NCBI RefSeq assembly: GCF_012933545.1
Contig: NZ_JAADJU010000004.1
Span: forward strand, 124,001-188,000
Origin: Rouxiella aceris
Lineage (GTDB): Bacteria > Pseudomonadota > Gammaproteobacteria > Enterobacterales > Enterobacteriaceae
DNA length: 64,000 bases
Direction of reading: 5' to 3'
A model generated the notes under the pieces. That model did not search any database. It saw only the letters and a program-made list of their open reading frames with translations, and was not told where the DNA came from. Positions 9,957 to 19,595 of the stretch are shown here, in pieces. A program made the position numbers and the translations under genes. Position 1 is the stretch's first letter. The number at the start of each line of letters is the position of its first letter.

Positions 9957-10763
9957 TCAGTTGATGCAATGAGGGTGTAAAAAATCGAATAATTGCGATG
10001 CGTTATAATGCCAGTTCTCACTCTTTTTGACCGGAAGAATGGGCATCAGGGCATTACAAACGATGACTTCTTCCGCATCGGCCAGAGCCGCAGGGGGTAG
10101 GCTCACTATTTCCAGGCTGAATTCGCGACTATGCAGTAATTGCGCGATAATATGTTGGCGCATAATGCCGTCAACGCCGGCATAAGACAGCGCAGGGGTA
10201 AACACCTGCCGCCCTGTGCGCCAAAAAATATTGGCCGCGCAACACTCAACCAGCATACCGGCGGTATCCACCACCAGCGCTTCCTGTGCCTGGCTATTAT
10301 CCAGGTGTGTGCGGATTAGCACCTGTTCGAGACGATTTAAATGCTTAAGCCCGGCCAGTAGCGGGTTTCGCGACAGCGCCACCGGACTTAATGCCAGTTC
10401 AATGCCCTGCTGTCGCCAGAGGTGATAATGCTGGGGGTAGCCACTTAACGACATCACCCGCGTAGGACCGACGGCACCCTGCGCGCTGTAGCCGCGTCCT
10501 CCCTCGCCGCGCGACAGTATCACTTTAAGCACCCCTTCAGCGCAGCCCAGAGCCGCTTCACGCATCTCGGCAGCCAGAGTGTGCCAGTTACATACCGGCA
10601 TCATTAATCGCGCCACAGCGTCTTGCAGGCGAGCAATATGCGCACTTAACCGCTGCACCTCACCATTTTTGACCCAGGCGGTGGTAAAACAGCCATCGCC
10701 AAATTGTACAGCGCGATCGCCTAGGGAAATTGTCTGTTGCTGAACACCATTAACCCAAAACAT
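9957..10763 (-). CDS. pabC: Aminodeoxychorismate lyase
   Basis: PLP-dependent enzyme that releases p-aminobenzoate and pyruvate from 4-amino-4-deoxychorismate in folate synthesis. It has the branched-chain-transaminase fold: GDGCFTT near the N terminus, the PLP lysine in GLKHLNRLEQVL near residue 140, and a C-terminal PLP-phosphate loop around EEVIVCNALMPILPV. Its 268 residues are typical. The start has GGAGAG about nine bases upstream. The 200-base gap to fabF contains only the fabF terminator and no ORF I trust. Confidence 0.93.
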   Translation of the reverse strand: MFWVNGVQQQTISLGDRAVQFGDGCFTTAWVKNGEVQRLSAHIARLQDAVARLMMPVCNWHTLAAEMREAALGCAEGVLKVILSRGEGGRGYSAQGAVGPTRVMSLSGYPQHYHLWRQQGIELALSPVALSRNPLLAGLKHLNRLEQVLIRTHLDNSQAQEALVVDTAGMLVECCAANIFWRTGRQVFTPALSYAGVDGIMRQHIIAQLLHSREFSLEIVSLPPAALADAEEVIVCNALMPILPVKKSENWHYNASQLFDFLHPHCIN

Positions 10764-10922
10764 GTTGTCTCTCTCCGTTCAGCGCGCAGCCTGGCCTGTT
10801 GCAATACGGCGATAGGTGCCGATATCAGTGGCGGCGATCGGCGACGACCATGCCATACCCCGCTTATGGATACCACGAGAGCATTCTGACTTTCAAGGCC
10901 TGACCGGTGGCATACAGACAGC

Positions 10923-10947
10923 AAAAAGGCCCGAAAATCGGGCCTTT
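10923..10947 (-). terminator. Terminator after fabF
   Basis: AAAGGCCCGA-TTTT-CGGGCCTTTTTGC on the minus strand is a strong stem with a T tail, beginning about 20 bases after the fabF stop. It probably ends most fatty-acid operon transcripts before pabC. Confidence 0.88.
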
Positions 10948-10967
10948 CCTCGTTTTGCCAACCGAGC

Positions 10968-12209
10968 TTAGATTTTGCGGAACACCAGTGAACCATTGGT
11001 GCCGCCAAAGCCAAAGGAGTTGCACAAGCTATACTCCAAATCTTTGACCTGTCGCGCAACGTGCGGGACAAAATCAAGATCGCAACCTTCATCAGGATTA
11101 TCCAGATTGATGGTTGGAGGTACCGCCTGATCGCGCAACGCCAGCAGCGTAAAGATTGACTCTACGGCGCCTGCGGCACCCAACAGGTGACCGGTCATAG
11201 ATTTGGTCGAGCTGACCAGCACTTTGTGCGCATCGGCGCCAAAGACCGTTTTTACCGCCTGTGCCTCGGCTTTATCGCCTGCCGCCGTCGAAGTACCGTG
11301 GGCATTGATATAACCGATTTTCGCAGCGGTAATACCGGCATCACGCAAAGCATTTTGCATCGCCAGTGCGGCACCTGCGCCGTCTGCCGGTGGCGACGTC
11401 ATATGGTAGGCATCGCTGCTCATCCCAAAACCGACAATCTCTGCATAAATTTTTGCGCCACGTTTTTTGGCATGCTCATACTCTTCGAGCACCATAATCC
11501 CGGCACCGTCACCCAGCACGAAACCATCGCGATCTCTATCCCACGGACGACTGGCGGCCTGAGGATTGTCATTACGCGTGGAAAGCGCACGGGCAGCGCC
11601 AAAACCACCAACGCCCAGCGGCGTACTGGCTTTTTCTGCGCCACCGGCCAACATCACATCGGCATCATCAAACGCGATGATACGCGCCGCATGACCGATA
11701 TTATGCACACCCGACGTACAGGCAGTGGCAATGGAGATGCTTGGGCCACGTAAACCAAACATGATGCTCAAATGACCGGCGATCATGTTAACGATGGTTG
11801 ACGGTACAAAGAATGGACTGATTTTACGTGGTCCACCGTTAACCAATGAACTATGGTTTTCTTCGATAAGACCCAAACCGCCAATCCCGGAGCCAATTGC
11901 AGCACCGAAACGCGGGGCATTTTCTTCAGTGACTTCCAGTCCGCTATCCTGCATGGCTTGAATACCGGCGGCAACACCATACTGAATAAAGGCATCCATC
12001 TTGCGTGCATCTTTGCGCGCGATGAAATCTTCACAGTTGAAATCTTTTACTAAGCCAGCAAAACGTGTTGCATAGGCACTAGTATCAAAATGGTCGATTA
12101 GGCTAATGCCACTCTGACCGGCAAGGAGAGCATTCCAGGTAGACTCTACTGTATTGCCGACAGGAGACAGCATGCCAAGTCCAGTCACAACAACTCGACG
12201 TTTAGACAC
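10968..12209 (-). CDS. fabF: Beta-ketoacyl-ACP synthase II
   Basis: Elongating condensing enzyme of type II fatty-acid synthesis, needed for the temperature-dependent C16:1 to C18:1 step. The catalytic cysteine is in [12 protein letters not shown]; the two catalytic histidines are in [12 protein letters not shown] and [12 protein letters not shown]. It is 413 residues, normal length. It starts with GTG after GGAGG six bases upstream. It lies downstream of acpP, separated by a terminator-like hairpin. Confidence 0.97.
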   Translation of the reverse strand: MSKRRVVVTGLGMLSPVGNTVESTWNALLAGQSGISLIDHFDTSAYATRFAGLVKDFNCEDFIARKDARKMDAFIQYGVAAGIQAMQDSGLEVTEENAPRFGAAIGSGIGGLGLIEENHSSLVNGGPRKISPFFVPSTIVNMIAGHLSIMFGLRGPSISIATACTSGVHNIGHAARIIAFDDADVMLAGGAEKASTPLGVGGFGAARALSTRNDNPQAASRPWDRDRDGFVLGDGAGIMVLEEYEHAKKRGAKIYAEIVGFGMSSDAYHMTSPPADGAGAALAMQNALRDAGITAAKIGYINAHGTSTAAGDKAEAQAVKTVFGADAHKVLVSSTKSMTGHLLGAAGAVESIFTLLALRDQAVPPTINLDNPDEGCDLDFVPHVARQVKDLEYSLCNSFGFGGTNGSLVFRKI

Positions 12210-12248
12210 GTGTGTCCTCCAGGGAGGGAAAAAAAATACCGTGGGACG

Positions 12249-12280
12249 AAAAAAACTTAGGCGGTCGAGCGACCGCCTAA
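12249..12280 (-). terminator. Terminator or attenuator between acpP and fabF
   Basis: On the minus strand, TTAGGCGGTCG-CT-CGACCGCCTAA is a perfect 11-base-pair stem followed by GTTTTTTTTCG. It comes 32 bases after the acpP stop and before fabF. It should trim most acpP messages, which fits the very high abundance of ACP relative to FabF. Confidence 0.88.
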
Positions 12281-12311
12281 CTATCTAAACCTAAAACGAA
12301 AACAGGTTCGA

Positions 12312-12548
12312 TTACACCTGATTGTTGTTGATAAAATCAATAGCTGCTTGAACAGTAGTGATTTTTTCAGCTTCTTCGTCAGGGATCTCGGTATCAAACT
12401 CTTCTTCCAGAGCCATAACCAGCTCAACGGTGTCGAGAGAATCAGCGCCAAGGTCGTCTACGAAAGAGGCGGAATTAACCACTTCTTCCTGTTTAACACC
12501 CAGCTGTTCAACGATGATTTTCTTAACGCGTTCTTCGATAGTGCTCAT
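12312..12548 (-). CDS. acpP: Acyl carrier protein
   Basis: A 78-residue acidic helical carrier protein. The phosphopantetheine-accepting serine is S37 in [12 protein letters not shown]. It carries acyl chains between Fab enzymes, PlsX/PlsB and lipid A acyltransferases such as LpxL, encoded elsewhere in this window. The sequence is nearly identical to E. coli AcpP. The roughly 150 bases between acpP and fabG may hold a separate acpP promoter. Confidence 0.98.
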   Translation of the reverse strand: MSTIEERVKKIIVEQLGVKQEEVVNSASFVDDLGADSLDTVELVMALEEEFDTEIPDEEAEKITTVQAAIDFINNNQV

Positions 12549-12701
12549 ACTCTTAAATTTCCTATCAAAACTCGCTTTCGCGATGGTTTTCGTAGTGTAT
12601 AAAATGTTGGAAAAGATGCAACTAAATCCCGGCTGATCAAACCACGAATTTGCTCTATTTTGCGGTTCTTACCGCAAAAAAGGCAAATAGTTTCGTAATT
12701 T

Positions 12702-13436
12702 TTAGATCATATACATGCCGCCATTGACATGTAACGTCTCACCAGTGATATAGCTGGCCTCGTCAGAGGCTAAAAATGCAACAGCGCTGGCAATTTCTTT
12801 TGCATCCCCCAACCGGTTGGCTGGAACTGATGACAAAATGCCTGCACGTTGATCATCTGTCAACGCCCTTGTCATGTCCGTCTCAATAAAGCCAGGAGCC
12901 ACGACGTTGACAGTAATGCCGCGTGAAGCAACTTCCCGCGCCAAAGACTTGCTAAAACCGATTAAACCGGCTTTAGCCGCCGCGTAGTTCGCCTGTCCTG
13001 CGTTACCCATGGTACCAACAACGGAACCAATAGTAATGATCCGGCCAAACCGCTTTTTCATCATAGCCCGCATAACCGCTTTTGACAGCCGAAACACTGA
13101 TGTCAAATTCGTATCCAGGATATCCTGCCACTCATCTTCTTTCATGCGCATCAGCAGGTTATCACGGGTAATGCCTGCATTATTAACTAAAATATCGATT
13201 TCGCCAAATTCAGCACGAATCGTGGTCAATACTTGCTCAATCGACGAGGAATCGATCACATTGAGCATAAAGCCTTTACCATTTTCGCCCAAATAAGCGC
13301 TGATAGCTTCAGCACCTTTTTCACTGGTCGCCGTACCAATGACGCGCGCGCCACCGGCCACCAGTTTCTCTGCTATAGCCCGGCCAATACCCCGGCTGGC
13401 GCCGGTAACCAAAGCAATTTTTCCGTCGAAGCTCAT
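12702..13436 (-). CDS. fabG: 3-oxoacyl-ACP reductase FabG
   Basis: NADPH-dependent short-chain dehydrogenase reducing beta-ketoacyl-ACP. The Rossmann motif TGASRGIG spans residues 11-18, NNAG near residue 86, and the catalytic Ser-Tyr-Lys includes YAAAK near 151-155. ATG at 13436 matches the 244-residue family length; an adjacent in-frame ATG at 13439 is possible. GAGGAAA lies just upstream. It follows fabD with a 13-base gap. Confidence 0.97.
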   Translation of the reverse strand: MSFDGKIALVTGASRGIGRAIAEKLVAGGARVIGTATSEKGAEAISAYLGENGKGFMLNVIDSSSIEQVLTTIRAEFGEIDILVNNAGITRDNLLMRMKEDEWQDILDTNLTSVFRLSKAVMRAMMKKRFGRIITIGSVVGTMGNAGQANYAAAKAGLIGFSKSLAREVASRGITVNVVAPGFIETDMTRALTDDQRAGILSSVPANRLGDAKEIASAVAFLASDEASYITGETLHVNGGMYMI

Positions 13437-13449
13437 CATTTTCCTCTTC

Positions 13450-14379
13450 TTATTGTGCAAGCGCCGCTGACAGGCTGGCTGTATCGTTTACGGCCACCGC
13501 AGTCAGGGTGTCGACAATGCGTTTGGTCAGCCCGGTCAACACTTTGCCCGGACCTACCTCAACTAACTGCTCTACGCCTTGCTGAGCCATATATTCGACG
13601 CTTTCTGTCCAGCGTACCGGATTGTAGAGCTGGCGAATCAAGGCGCTGCGAATTTCTTGTGCCGAGGTCTCAACTTTGACATCAACATTGTTGACCACCG
13701 GATATTGCGGTTGGCTGAAGCTGACATTTTCCAGGGCCACAGCCATTTTATCAGCAGCAGGTTTCATTAATGCGCAATGTGAAGGCACGCTGACCGGCAA
13801 TGGCAGTGCACGTTTGGCACCGGCGGCCTTACAGGCAGCACCGGCACGCTCTACCGCTTCTTTGTTACCGGCAATCACTACCTGACCAGGCGAGTTAAAG
13901 TTTACCGGGGCGACAACCTGACCCTCGGCAGACTCTTCACAGGCTTTGGCAATGGAAGCATTATCCAGGCCAATAATGGCATACATGGCACCAGTACCGG
14001 CAGGTACTGCTTCCTGCATCAGTTTGCCGCGCAGTTCAACCAGGCTGATCGCCTGTTTGAAATCCAGGACACCGGCACAAACCAACGCGGAGTATTCACC
14101 CAGGCTATGACCCGCCATCAGGACCGGCTCAGTGCCTTTTTCCTGCTGCCAGACGCGCCAGATAGCCACAGAGGCCGCCAGCAACGCAGGCTGTGTCTGC
14201 CAGGTCTTGTTTAACTCTTCTACCGGTCCTTGCTGGACCAGTTGCCATAAATCGTAGCCCAGTACGGAAGAAGCCTCGGCAAAAGTGGCTTCCACAACCG
14301 GATGCGTGGCCGCCAGGTCAGCAAGCATACCCAGCGCTTGCGAACCCTGCCCAGGAAAAACAACTGCAATCTTGGTCAT
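13450..14379 (-). CDS. fabD: Malonyl-CoA:ACP transacylase
   Basis: Loads malonyl groups on ACP. The nucleophile is S92 in GHSLGEYSALV, the oxyanion glutamine is in FPGQGSQ at the N terminus, and the histidine base is in SVPSHCALM near residue 201. It is 309 residues, exactly the E. coli length. It stands in the order plsX-fabH-fabD-fabG. Confidence 0.97.
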   Translation of the reverse strand: MTKIAVVFPGQGSQALGMLADLAATHPVVEATFAEASSVLGYDLWQLVQQGPVEELNKTWQTQPALLAASVAIWRVWQQEKGTEPVLMAGHSLGEYSALVCAGVLDFKQAISLVELRGKLMQEAVPAGTGAMYAIIGLDNASIAKACEESAEGQVVAPVNFNSPGQVVIAGNKEAVERAGAACKAAGAKRALPLPVSVPSHCALMKPAADKMAVALENVSFSQPQYPVVNNVDVKVETSAQEIRSALIRQLYNPVRWTESVEYMAQQGVEQLVEVGPGKVLTGLTKRIVDTLTAVAVNDTASLSAALAQ

Positions 14380-14416
14380 TTTACTTATCCTGTTAAATCA
14401 AAAATGTCCGGAACAA

Positions 14417-15370
14417 TCAAAAACGGACCAGCGCCGAGCCCCAGGTAAAGCCGCCGCCAAATGCTTCGAGCAATACCAACTGCCCGCGCTGAATGCGGCC
14501 ATCGCGCACGGCCTCGTCAAAGGCTGCCGGAACGGAAGCTGCCGAGGTGTTACCGTGGCGGTCGAGGGTTACCACGACTTTATCCATTCCCATGCCCAAT
14601 TTCTTGGCGGTAGCGCTGATAATGCGCAGGTTGGCCTGATGCGGAACCAGCCAGTCCAACTGTTCACGGTCCAGATTATTGGCTTGCAGGGTTTCGTCGA
14701 CAATGTGGGCCAATTCGGTCACTGCTACCTTGAATACTTCATTACCTGCCATCGTCAGGTAAGTCGGTTTTTCAGGGTGCTTTTGATCCGGATAAGGCAG
14801 GGTCAACAAATTGCCGTAACGTCCGTCAGCATGCATATGGGTGGAGATAATCCCCTGCTCTTCGGAAGCCCCGAGCACAACTGCACCGGCACCGTCACCA
14901 AACAGGATAACCGTACCGCGATCTTCAGGATCGAGCTTGCGTGACAGCACGTCGGAGCCAATCACCAGGGCATAACGCACTGCGCCGCTTTTGACGTATT
15001 GATCCGCCACGCTTAGCGCGTAGGTGAAACCGGCGCAGGCAGCAGCCAGATCAAACGCTGCCGAATCCTTGATACCCAGCAGGTTTTGGATCTGACAGGC
15101 CGAGCTTGGAAACGCATGTGAAGACGAGGTTGTGGCAACAATGATCAATCCAATGTCGTTTCTATCGACGCCAGCCATTTCCAGTGCTTTTTCAGCAGCG
15201 CTCAGGCCCATTGTGGCTACAGTCTCATCCGGTGCTGCAATGCGACGCTCACGGATACCGGTACGACTGACAATCCACTCGTCAGAGGTTTCGACTATTT
15301 TTTCTAAGTCGGCATTAGTCCGAACTTGTACGGGTAAATAACTCCCCGTACCGAGAATCTTTGTATACAT
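14417..15370 (-). CDS. fabH: Beta-ketoacyl-ACP synthase III
   Basis: Initiates fatty-acid synthesis by condensing acetyl-CoA with malonyl-ACP. The catalytic triad is visible: C112 in [11 protein letters not shown], histidine in [11 protein letters not shown] near 244, and asparagine in [11 protein letters not shown] near 274. It is 317 residues, identical in length to E. coli. It starts six bases after the plsX stop. Confidence 0.97.
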   Translation of the reverse strand: MYTKILGTGSYLPVQVRTNADLEKIVETSDEWIVSRTGIRERRIAAPDETVATMGLSAAEKALEMAGVDRNDIGLIIVATTSSSHAFPSSACQIQNLLGIKDSAAFDLAAACAGFTYALSVADQYVKSGAVRYALVIGSDVLSRKLDPEDRGTVILFGDGAGAVVLGASEEQGIISTHMHADGRYGNLLTLPYPDQKHPEKPTYLTMAGNEVFKVAVTELAHIVDETLQANNLDREQLDWLVPHQANLRIISATAKKLGMGMDKVVVTLDRHGNTSAASVPAAFDEAVRDGRIQRGQLVLLEAFGGGFTWGSALVRF

Positions 15371-15376
15371 GTCCGA

Positions 15377-16423
15377 TCAGTCACTCTTGGGTAATACCGC
15401 CTCAAGGCGCGCGGCGATCCGAGAAGGAACCTGCCGCTGCACCGCCTGCACAGCCTGTTCGATAGCAACAGCAAACGCCCGCTGATTTGCCCCGCCGTGA
15501 CTTTTTATCACGATGCCGCGTAATCCTAACAAACTTGCGCCATTATACTGGTCGGGATTTAAATGACTGAAACGCTTTGCCAGTTTCTTTTGTACTATTT
15601 TTTGCAAAGTCGGTCCAAACCATCTCATCCACCAGGATTTTTTGCCACCTTCTCCAGAGGATTTAAGTAATGACAAAAACATCCTGATCACACCTTCCAT
15701 TGTTTTCAGTGTGACATTACCGACAAAACCATCGCACACCATGACATCCGTTTTACCGGTCAATAACTCATTGCCTTCAAGATAGCCGATATAATTGATG
15801 GCGGGTGTGTTTTTTAGAATCGCCGCGGCTTCACGGATATTATCCAGCCCCTTTGACTCTTCTTCGCCGATATTAAGCAGAGCGACACGCGGGTTGGTGA
15901 TCCCTACCACTTCTTCTGCCATAACAGAACCCATTACCGCAAACTGCACCAGCATGCGGCTGTCGCACTCAACGTTAGCCCCCAGATCGAGCACCACGGT
16001 TTTCGTGCGCTGCTGATTGGGTAAAACCGTCATCAGCGCCGGGCGCTCTATCCCTTCCAGCGGCTTTATTACCCGTTTCGCCAATCCCATCAACGCCCCG
16101 GTATTACCGGCGCTGACGCACGCCTGCGCGTCACCGCTTTTGATCAGTTCCAACGCCACACGCATTGAGCTTCCACGACTGGCGCGAATAGCTTGCGATA
16201 CTCTGGCATCATTCGCTATCACAGACTCGGCAGGAATAATCCGAATTCGTTCCGACAGGGAAGGATCGGTATTAGCCAGGTAAGGTGTGATGGCGTCGGG
16301 ATCGCCGACCAGAAGAAGATTGAGTTCAGGATTAGAGGTCAGTGCCTGCAATGAAGCAGGCACTGTGACGGAAGGACCGAAGTCCCCGCCCATAACATCT
16401 AACGCGATGGTTAGAGGTTTCAA
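15377..16423 (-). CDS. plsX: Phosphate acyltransferase PlsX
   Basis: Peripheral enzyme converting acyl-ACP to acyl-phosphate for phospholipid synthesis. The N-terminal signature [17 protein letters not shown] is intact, and so are [12 protein letters not shown] and [15 protein letters not shown]. The best start is a TTG at 16423, with AAGG a few bases before it, giving 348 residues aligned to the family. A rare start codon on plsX also appears in relatives. It lies 64 bases downstream of rpmF and probably shares its transcript. Confidence 0.95.
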   Translation of the reverse strand: MKPLTIALDVMGGDFGPSVTVPASLQALTSNPELNLLLVGDPDAITPYLANTDPSLSERIRIIPAESVIANDARVSQAIRASRGSSMRVALELIKSGDAQACVSAGNTGALMGLAKRVIKPLEGIERPALMTVLPNQQRTKTVVLDLGANVECDSRMLVQFAVMGSVMAEEVVGITNPRVALLNIGEEESKGLDNIREAAAILKNTPAINYIGYLEGNELLTGKTDVMVCDGFVGNVTLKTMEGVIRMFLSLLKSSGEGGKKSWWMRWFGPTLQKIVQKKLAKRFSHLNPDQYNGASLLGLRGIVIKSHGGANQRAFAVAIEQAVQAVQRQVPSRIAARLEAVLPKSD

Positions 16424-16487
16424 GGTATCGCCTTGCTATTACTTAACAAGTTTGACGTTATCAAGTAAATAGTTAGCAAGTAAGAAA

Positions 16488-16667
<180 letters not shown>

Positions 16668-17192
16668 TCAATTACTTTTCTTTAAACTCGCTAATACGGA
16701 AAACGGATTAGGTTTATCTACCTCGGGAGGCAGTTTGCCAAATACCATGTCCGCGTCGGACACTTCACAGTGTTCAGATTCATGTACCGGAACGACAGGC
16801 AGTGAAAGAATAATTTCGTCTTCAATCATAGCCAGCAGATCGACTTCGCCAAACTCGTCGACTTCGATCGGCTCGTACGCTTCCGGTAATGCCTCAGCCT
16901 GTTCAACATTGGCAACAGGACTAAAACAATATGTTGTGTGAACCTGGTGTTCAAACGTCTTGCCACATCTCTGACATTCCAGAGTAACAGCGACATCCGA
17001 CTGACCTTTTATAACGGCCAGACGTTGATTGTCGATATCAAACGACAAAGAGGTTTGCACATCTGAGTCCACACTGACCACTGATGCTGCAACTCGTGTC
17101 ACCTGCTCGGCATTGTAGACACCGATATAGTCTAAACGCTTCTGCGCTGTACGAACGGCATCAACAGCCAGGGGTAATTTTACTTTTTGCAT
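16668..17192 (-). CDS. yceD: YceD, DUF177 family (23S rRNA accumulation protein)
   Basis: A 174-residue acidic protein with a single CxxC ([12 protein letters not shown]) near residue 73 and an acid-rich middle, matching YceD/DUF177. The family is linked to 23S rRNA levels and in plants to rRNA processing. It is the first gene of the yceD-rpmF-plsX-fab unit and divergent from yceF. Confidence 0.93.
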   Translation of the reverse strand: MQKVKLPLAVDAVRTAQKRLDYIGVYNAEQVTRVAASVVSVDSDVQTSLSFDIDNQRLAVIKGQSDVAVTLECQRCGKTFEHQVHTTYCFSPVANVEQAEALPEAYEPIEVDEFGEVDLLAMIEDEIILSLPVVPVHESEHCEVSDADMVFGKLPPEVDKPNPFSVLASLKKSN

Positions 17193-17333
17193 AGGGCGCG
17201 CATATTAACTTTGTAACGACGTAGAGTCAAAGAAAAAGGGCATTTTACTGCGCCTTTCACCAATATTCGCTTCCTCAGCGGCGGACAGTTTAAAATGTGT
17301 GATTCAATAACGCTATGCTTTGTGAAAAAAATT

Positions 17334-17936
17334 ATGCAAACAATGCCCAAGAAAAAGATCCTTTTAGCTTCTACCTCGGTTTACCGCCGCGCGCTGCTGG
17401 AAAAAACAGCGCTGACTTTCAGCTGTGCGGCCCCGGATATCGATGAGACCCCGCAGGTCGGGGAGTCAGCCGAAGATCTGGTCCTTCGTCTGGCCGAACA
17501 AAAAGCCCGCAATCTGGCTGACGTCTATCCCGGTCATCTGATTATTGGATCGGATCAGGTCTGCGTGATCGACCAAAGGATCCTTGGCAAACCCCACACC
17601 TTTGACAATGCCTGTCATCAGTTGCACCTGGCGCAAGGCAAACAGGTTCGCTTTTATACCGGGCTTTGCCTGCTCGACAGCGATAGCGGTCAGGCCGAGG
17701 TGTTATGCGAGCATTTTGATGTGCACTTTCGTGCGCTAAGCGACGAGGAAATCGCCGGCTACGTCACTCTGGAACAGCCTTACGATTGTGCCGGCAGTTT
17801 TAAATGCGAAGGTTTGGGTATCAGTCTGTTTGAAAAGCTTTCAGGTCGCGATCCCAATACGCTGATTGGTTTGCCGTTGATCGCCCTGCTCGCCTTGCTG
17901 CGTAAGCATGGCATTAACCCATTGCTGCAAGCATAA
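17334..17936 (+). CDS. yceF: Maf-family nucleotide pyrophosphatase YceF
   Basis: Maf/Ham1-fold hydrolase; the YceF subgroup acts on m7GTP, a house-cleaning role. The N-terminal substrate-binding signature [13 protein letters not shown], the ETPQVGES loop, the general-base region GSDQVCV and [10 protein letters not shown] are present. The start is ambiguous: ATG at 17334 or 17343 both fit, without a clear ribosome-binding site; longer upstream extensions do not align. The 140-base gap to yceD must hold both divergent promoters. Confidence 0.9.
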   Translation: MQTMPKKKILLASTSVYRRALLEKTALTFSCAAPDIDETPQVGESAEDLVLRLAEQKARNLADVYPGHLIIGSDQVCVIDQRILGKPHTFDNACHQLHLAQGKQVRFYTGLCLLDSDSGQAEVLCEHFDVHFRALSDEEIAGYVTLEQPYDCAGSFKCEGLGISLFEKLSGRDPNTLIGLPLIALLALLRKHGINPLLQA

Positions 17937-17960
17937 AAAAAGCGCCTGACGAGGGCGCTT
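17934..17960 (-). terminator. Terminator of rluC (overlaps yceF end)
   Basis: On the minus strand AAGCGCCC-TCGTC-AGGCGCTTTTTTTATG is a compact stem with seven Ts. It directly abuts the yceF stop codon. It serves rluC best; in the yceF direction the T tract is weak (TTGAGTTTG). Confidence 0.8.
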
Positions 17961-18034
17961 GAGTTTGATGACCAAGTCGTCTTGATGATCGAGATACTCG
18001 GGCATAGCACACCCAGGGGCGCTTCTGGCTGGTT

Positions 18035-18991
18035 TTATTTTACCGCGTCACGCAATTTCTTTAAGGCGTTGCGCAGCTTTGGCTCCAGCGGGGCTTCAAT
18101 ACGCAGCGTTTCGCCGGTGCCCGGATGATCAAAGCGTAGCGCCGCTGCATGCAGGAACAGGCGGTTAATACCACTGCCGACCAGTTGGGCATCAAAGTCA
18201 CGGTCGCCATAGCGGTCGTCAAAGGCAATGGGATGACCGGCATGCTGGGCATGCACACGGATCTGGTGCGTACGACCGGTCACCGGGCTGGCCTTAATCA
18301 AGGTGGCGAAGCCGTATTTCTCTTCGATTTTGAAACGCGTTTCTGAGGGTTTACCTTCGCTGTTAACCCGCACAATGCGCTCGCCGCTTTGCAAAATATT
18401 TTTCAACAAAGGTGCCTGCACCACTTTGCAGTGTGCCGGCCACTCGCCGCGAACCAGCGCCAGATAATCTTTTTGCATGCCTTTCAAACGCAGTTGCTCA
18501 TGCAGTGAACGCAGCGCCGAGCGCTTTTTGGCAATCAGCAACACGCCCGAGGTATCGCGGTCCAAACGATGCACCAGCTCCAGGAAACGGGCATCCGGAC
18601 GCAACGCGCGCAAACCTTCGATCACGCCAAAGCTCAGTCCGCTGCCGCCGTGTACCGCAGTGCCGGAAGGTTTGTTGAGGATCAGCAGATGGTCATCTTC
18701 GAACAGAATGCAATGTTCCAGCGCCGCGACCTTATCCAGCTTGGCGGACACCGGGGCATCGTCACGCTCGGCAACGCGTACCGGTGGAACGCGAACCTGA
18801 TCACCGGACAGTAATTTATATTCTGGCTTGATTCGCTTTTTGTTAACGCGAACTTCGCCTTTACGCAAAATACGATAAATCATGCTTTTCGGCACACCTT
18901 TAAGGAAAGTGCGCAAAAAGTTATCAATTCGCTGACCAGCTTCGTCTTCGCTAATGGGGATTATTTGTACTACCGGATTCTCAGTTTTCAT
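18035..18991 (-). CDS. rluC: 23S rRNA pseudouridine synthase RluC
   Basis: Makes pseudouridines 955, 2504 and 2580 of 23S rRNA in E. coli. The N-terminal S4 RNA-binding domain (about residues 17-75) is followed by the RluA-type catalytic domain with D144 in HRLDRDTSG, the invariant active-site motif. It is 318 residues, standard length. It is transcribed divergently from rne across a long gap, as in E. coli. Confidence 0.96.
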   Translation of the reverse strand: MKTENPVVQIIPISEDEAGQRIDNFLRTFLKGVPKSMIYRILRKGEVRVNKKRIKPEYKLLSGDQVRVPPVRVAERDDAPVSAKLDKVAALEHCILFEDDHLLILNKPSGTAVHGGSGLSFGVIEGLRALRPDARFLELVHRLDRDTSGVLLIAKKRSALRSLHEQLRLKGMQKDYLALVRGEWPAHCKVVQAPLLKNILQSGERIVRVNSEGKPSETRFKIEEKYGFATLIKASPVTGRTHQIRVHAQHAGHPIAFDDRYGDRDFDAQLVGSGINRLFLHAAALRFDHPGTGETLRIEAPLEPKLRNALKKLRDAVK

Positions 18992-19595
18992 GGGCCATGA
19001 TTCTAGATGATTCTAAATATTAAGTGCGGGGTTCGCGCCGCTGATTTTTCTGTGCTTAACTCTAAGTTTACCAGTAACTGTCGAGGAATACTTAAAGTAG
19101 GCGTTAATTCAGTGAATATTGGCAAGGGATTGACCTTCCTGGCGTGAGACTATCTTTAGCTAAGCGAAAAAGTCACCTTGCTATATCAGTGCCAGCAATG
19201 GAATAATGAGAACACTTCCGCGTTGATTCTCTTAAACTTTGGGAAAACGCTGGAAATTAGAGATTTGCCTGATCGCACAAAAACGCAGCAATGGCGTAAG
19301 ACGTAATGTGAAATCAAGCAATTAGCGGGCTGCGGGTTGCAGCTTGGCCGGCAAACGGAATGAGATCTGTCTATCCGAATTCAGAGGCTATTCCCCTACT
19401 AAAAGTACTGCTTTCATCAAGCTGTGGTTCCTGATACGGCAAAAGCAGGCTTACCGAAATAATGCGCCCCTATGCAGGCGACAACCGGGAGGTTGACGAC
19501 TATGCGAGAAGACTCGGGGCCAACGGTTTATCCGGCCATAGAGGTTATTTTGCCCGCAGTTCTGACAATAATGGAAAAATAACGAGTAAGTTACG
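18992..19595 (+). promoter_or_regulatory. rne promoter and long 5' leader
   Basis: No credible gene lies in this 600-base gap. In E. coli rne has a leader of about 360 bases whose hairpins let RNase E degrade its own message; the size here fits that. Several GC-rich inverted segments can be seen, for example around 19328-19352 (GCGGGCTGCGGG then TTGCAGCTTGGCC) and around 19468-19491 before the start. The rluC promoter must also lie at the left end. The autoregulatory role is inferred from position and length. Confidence 0.6.
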
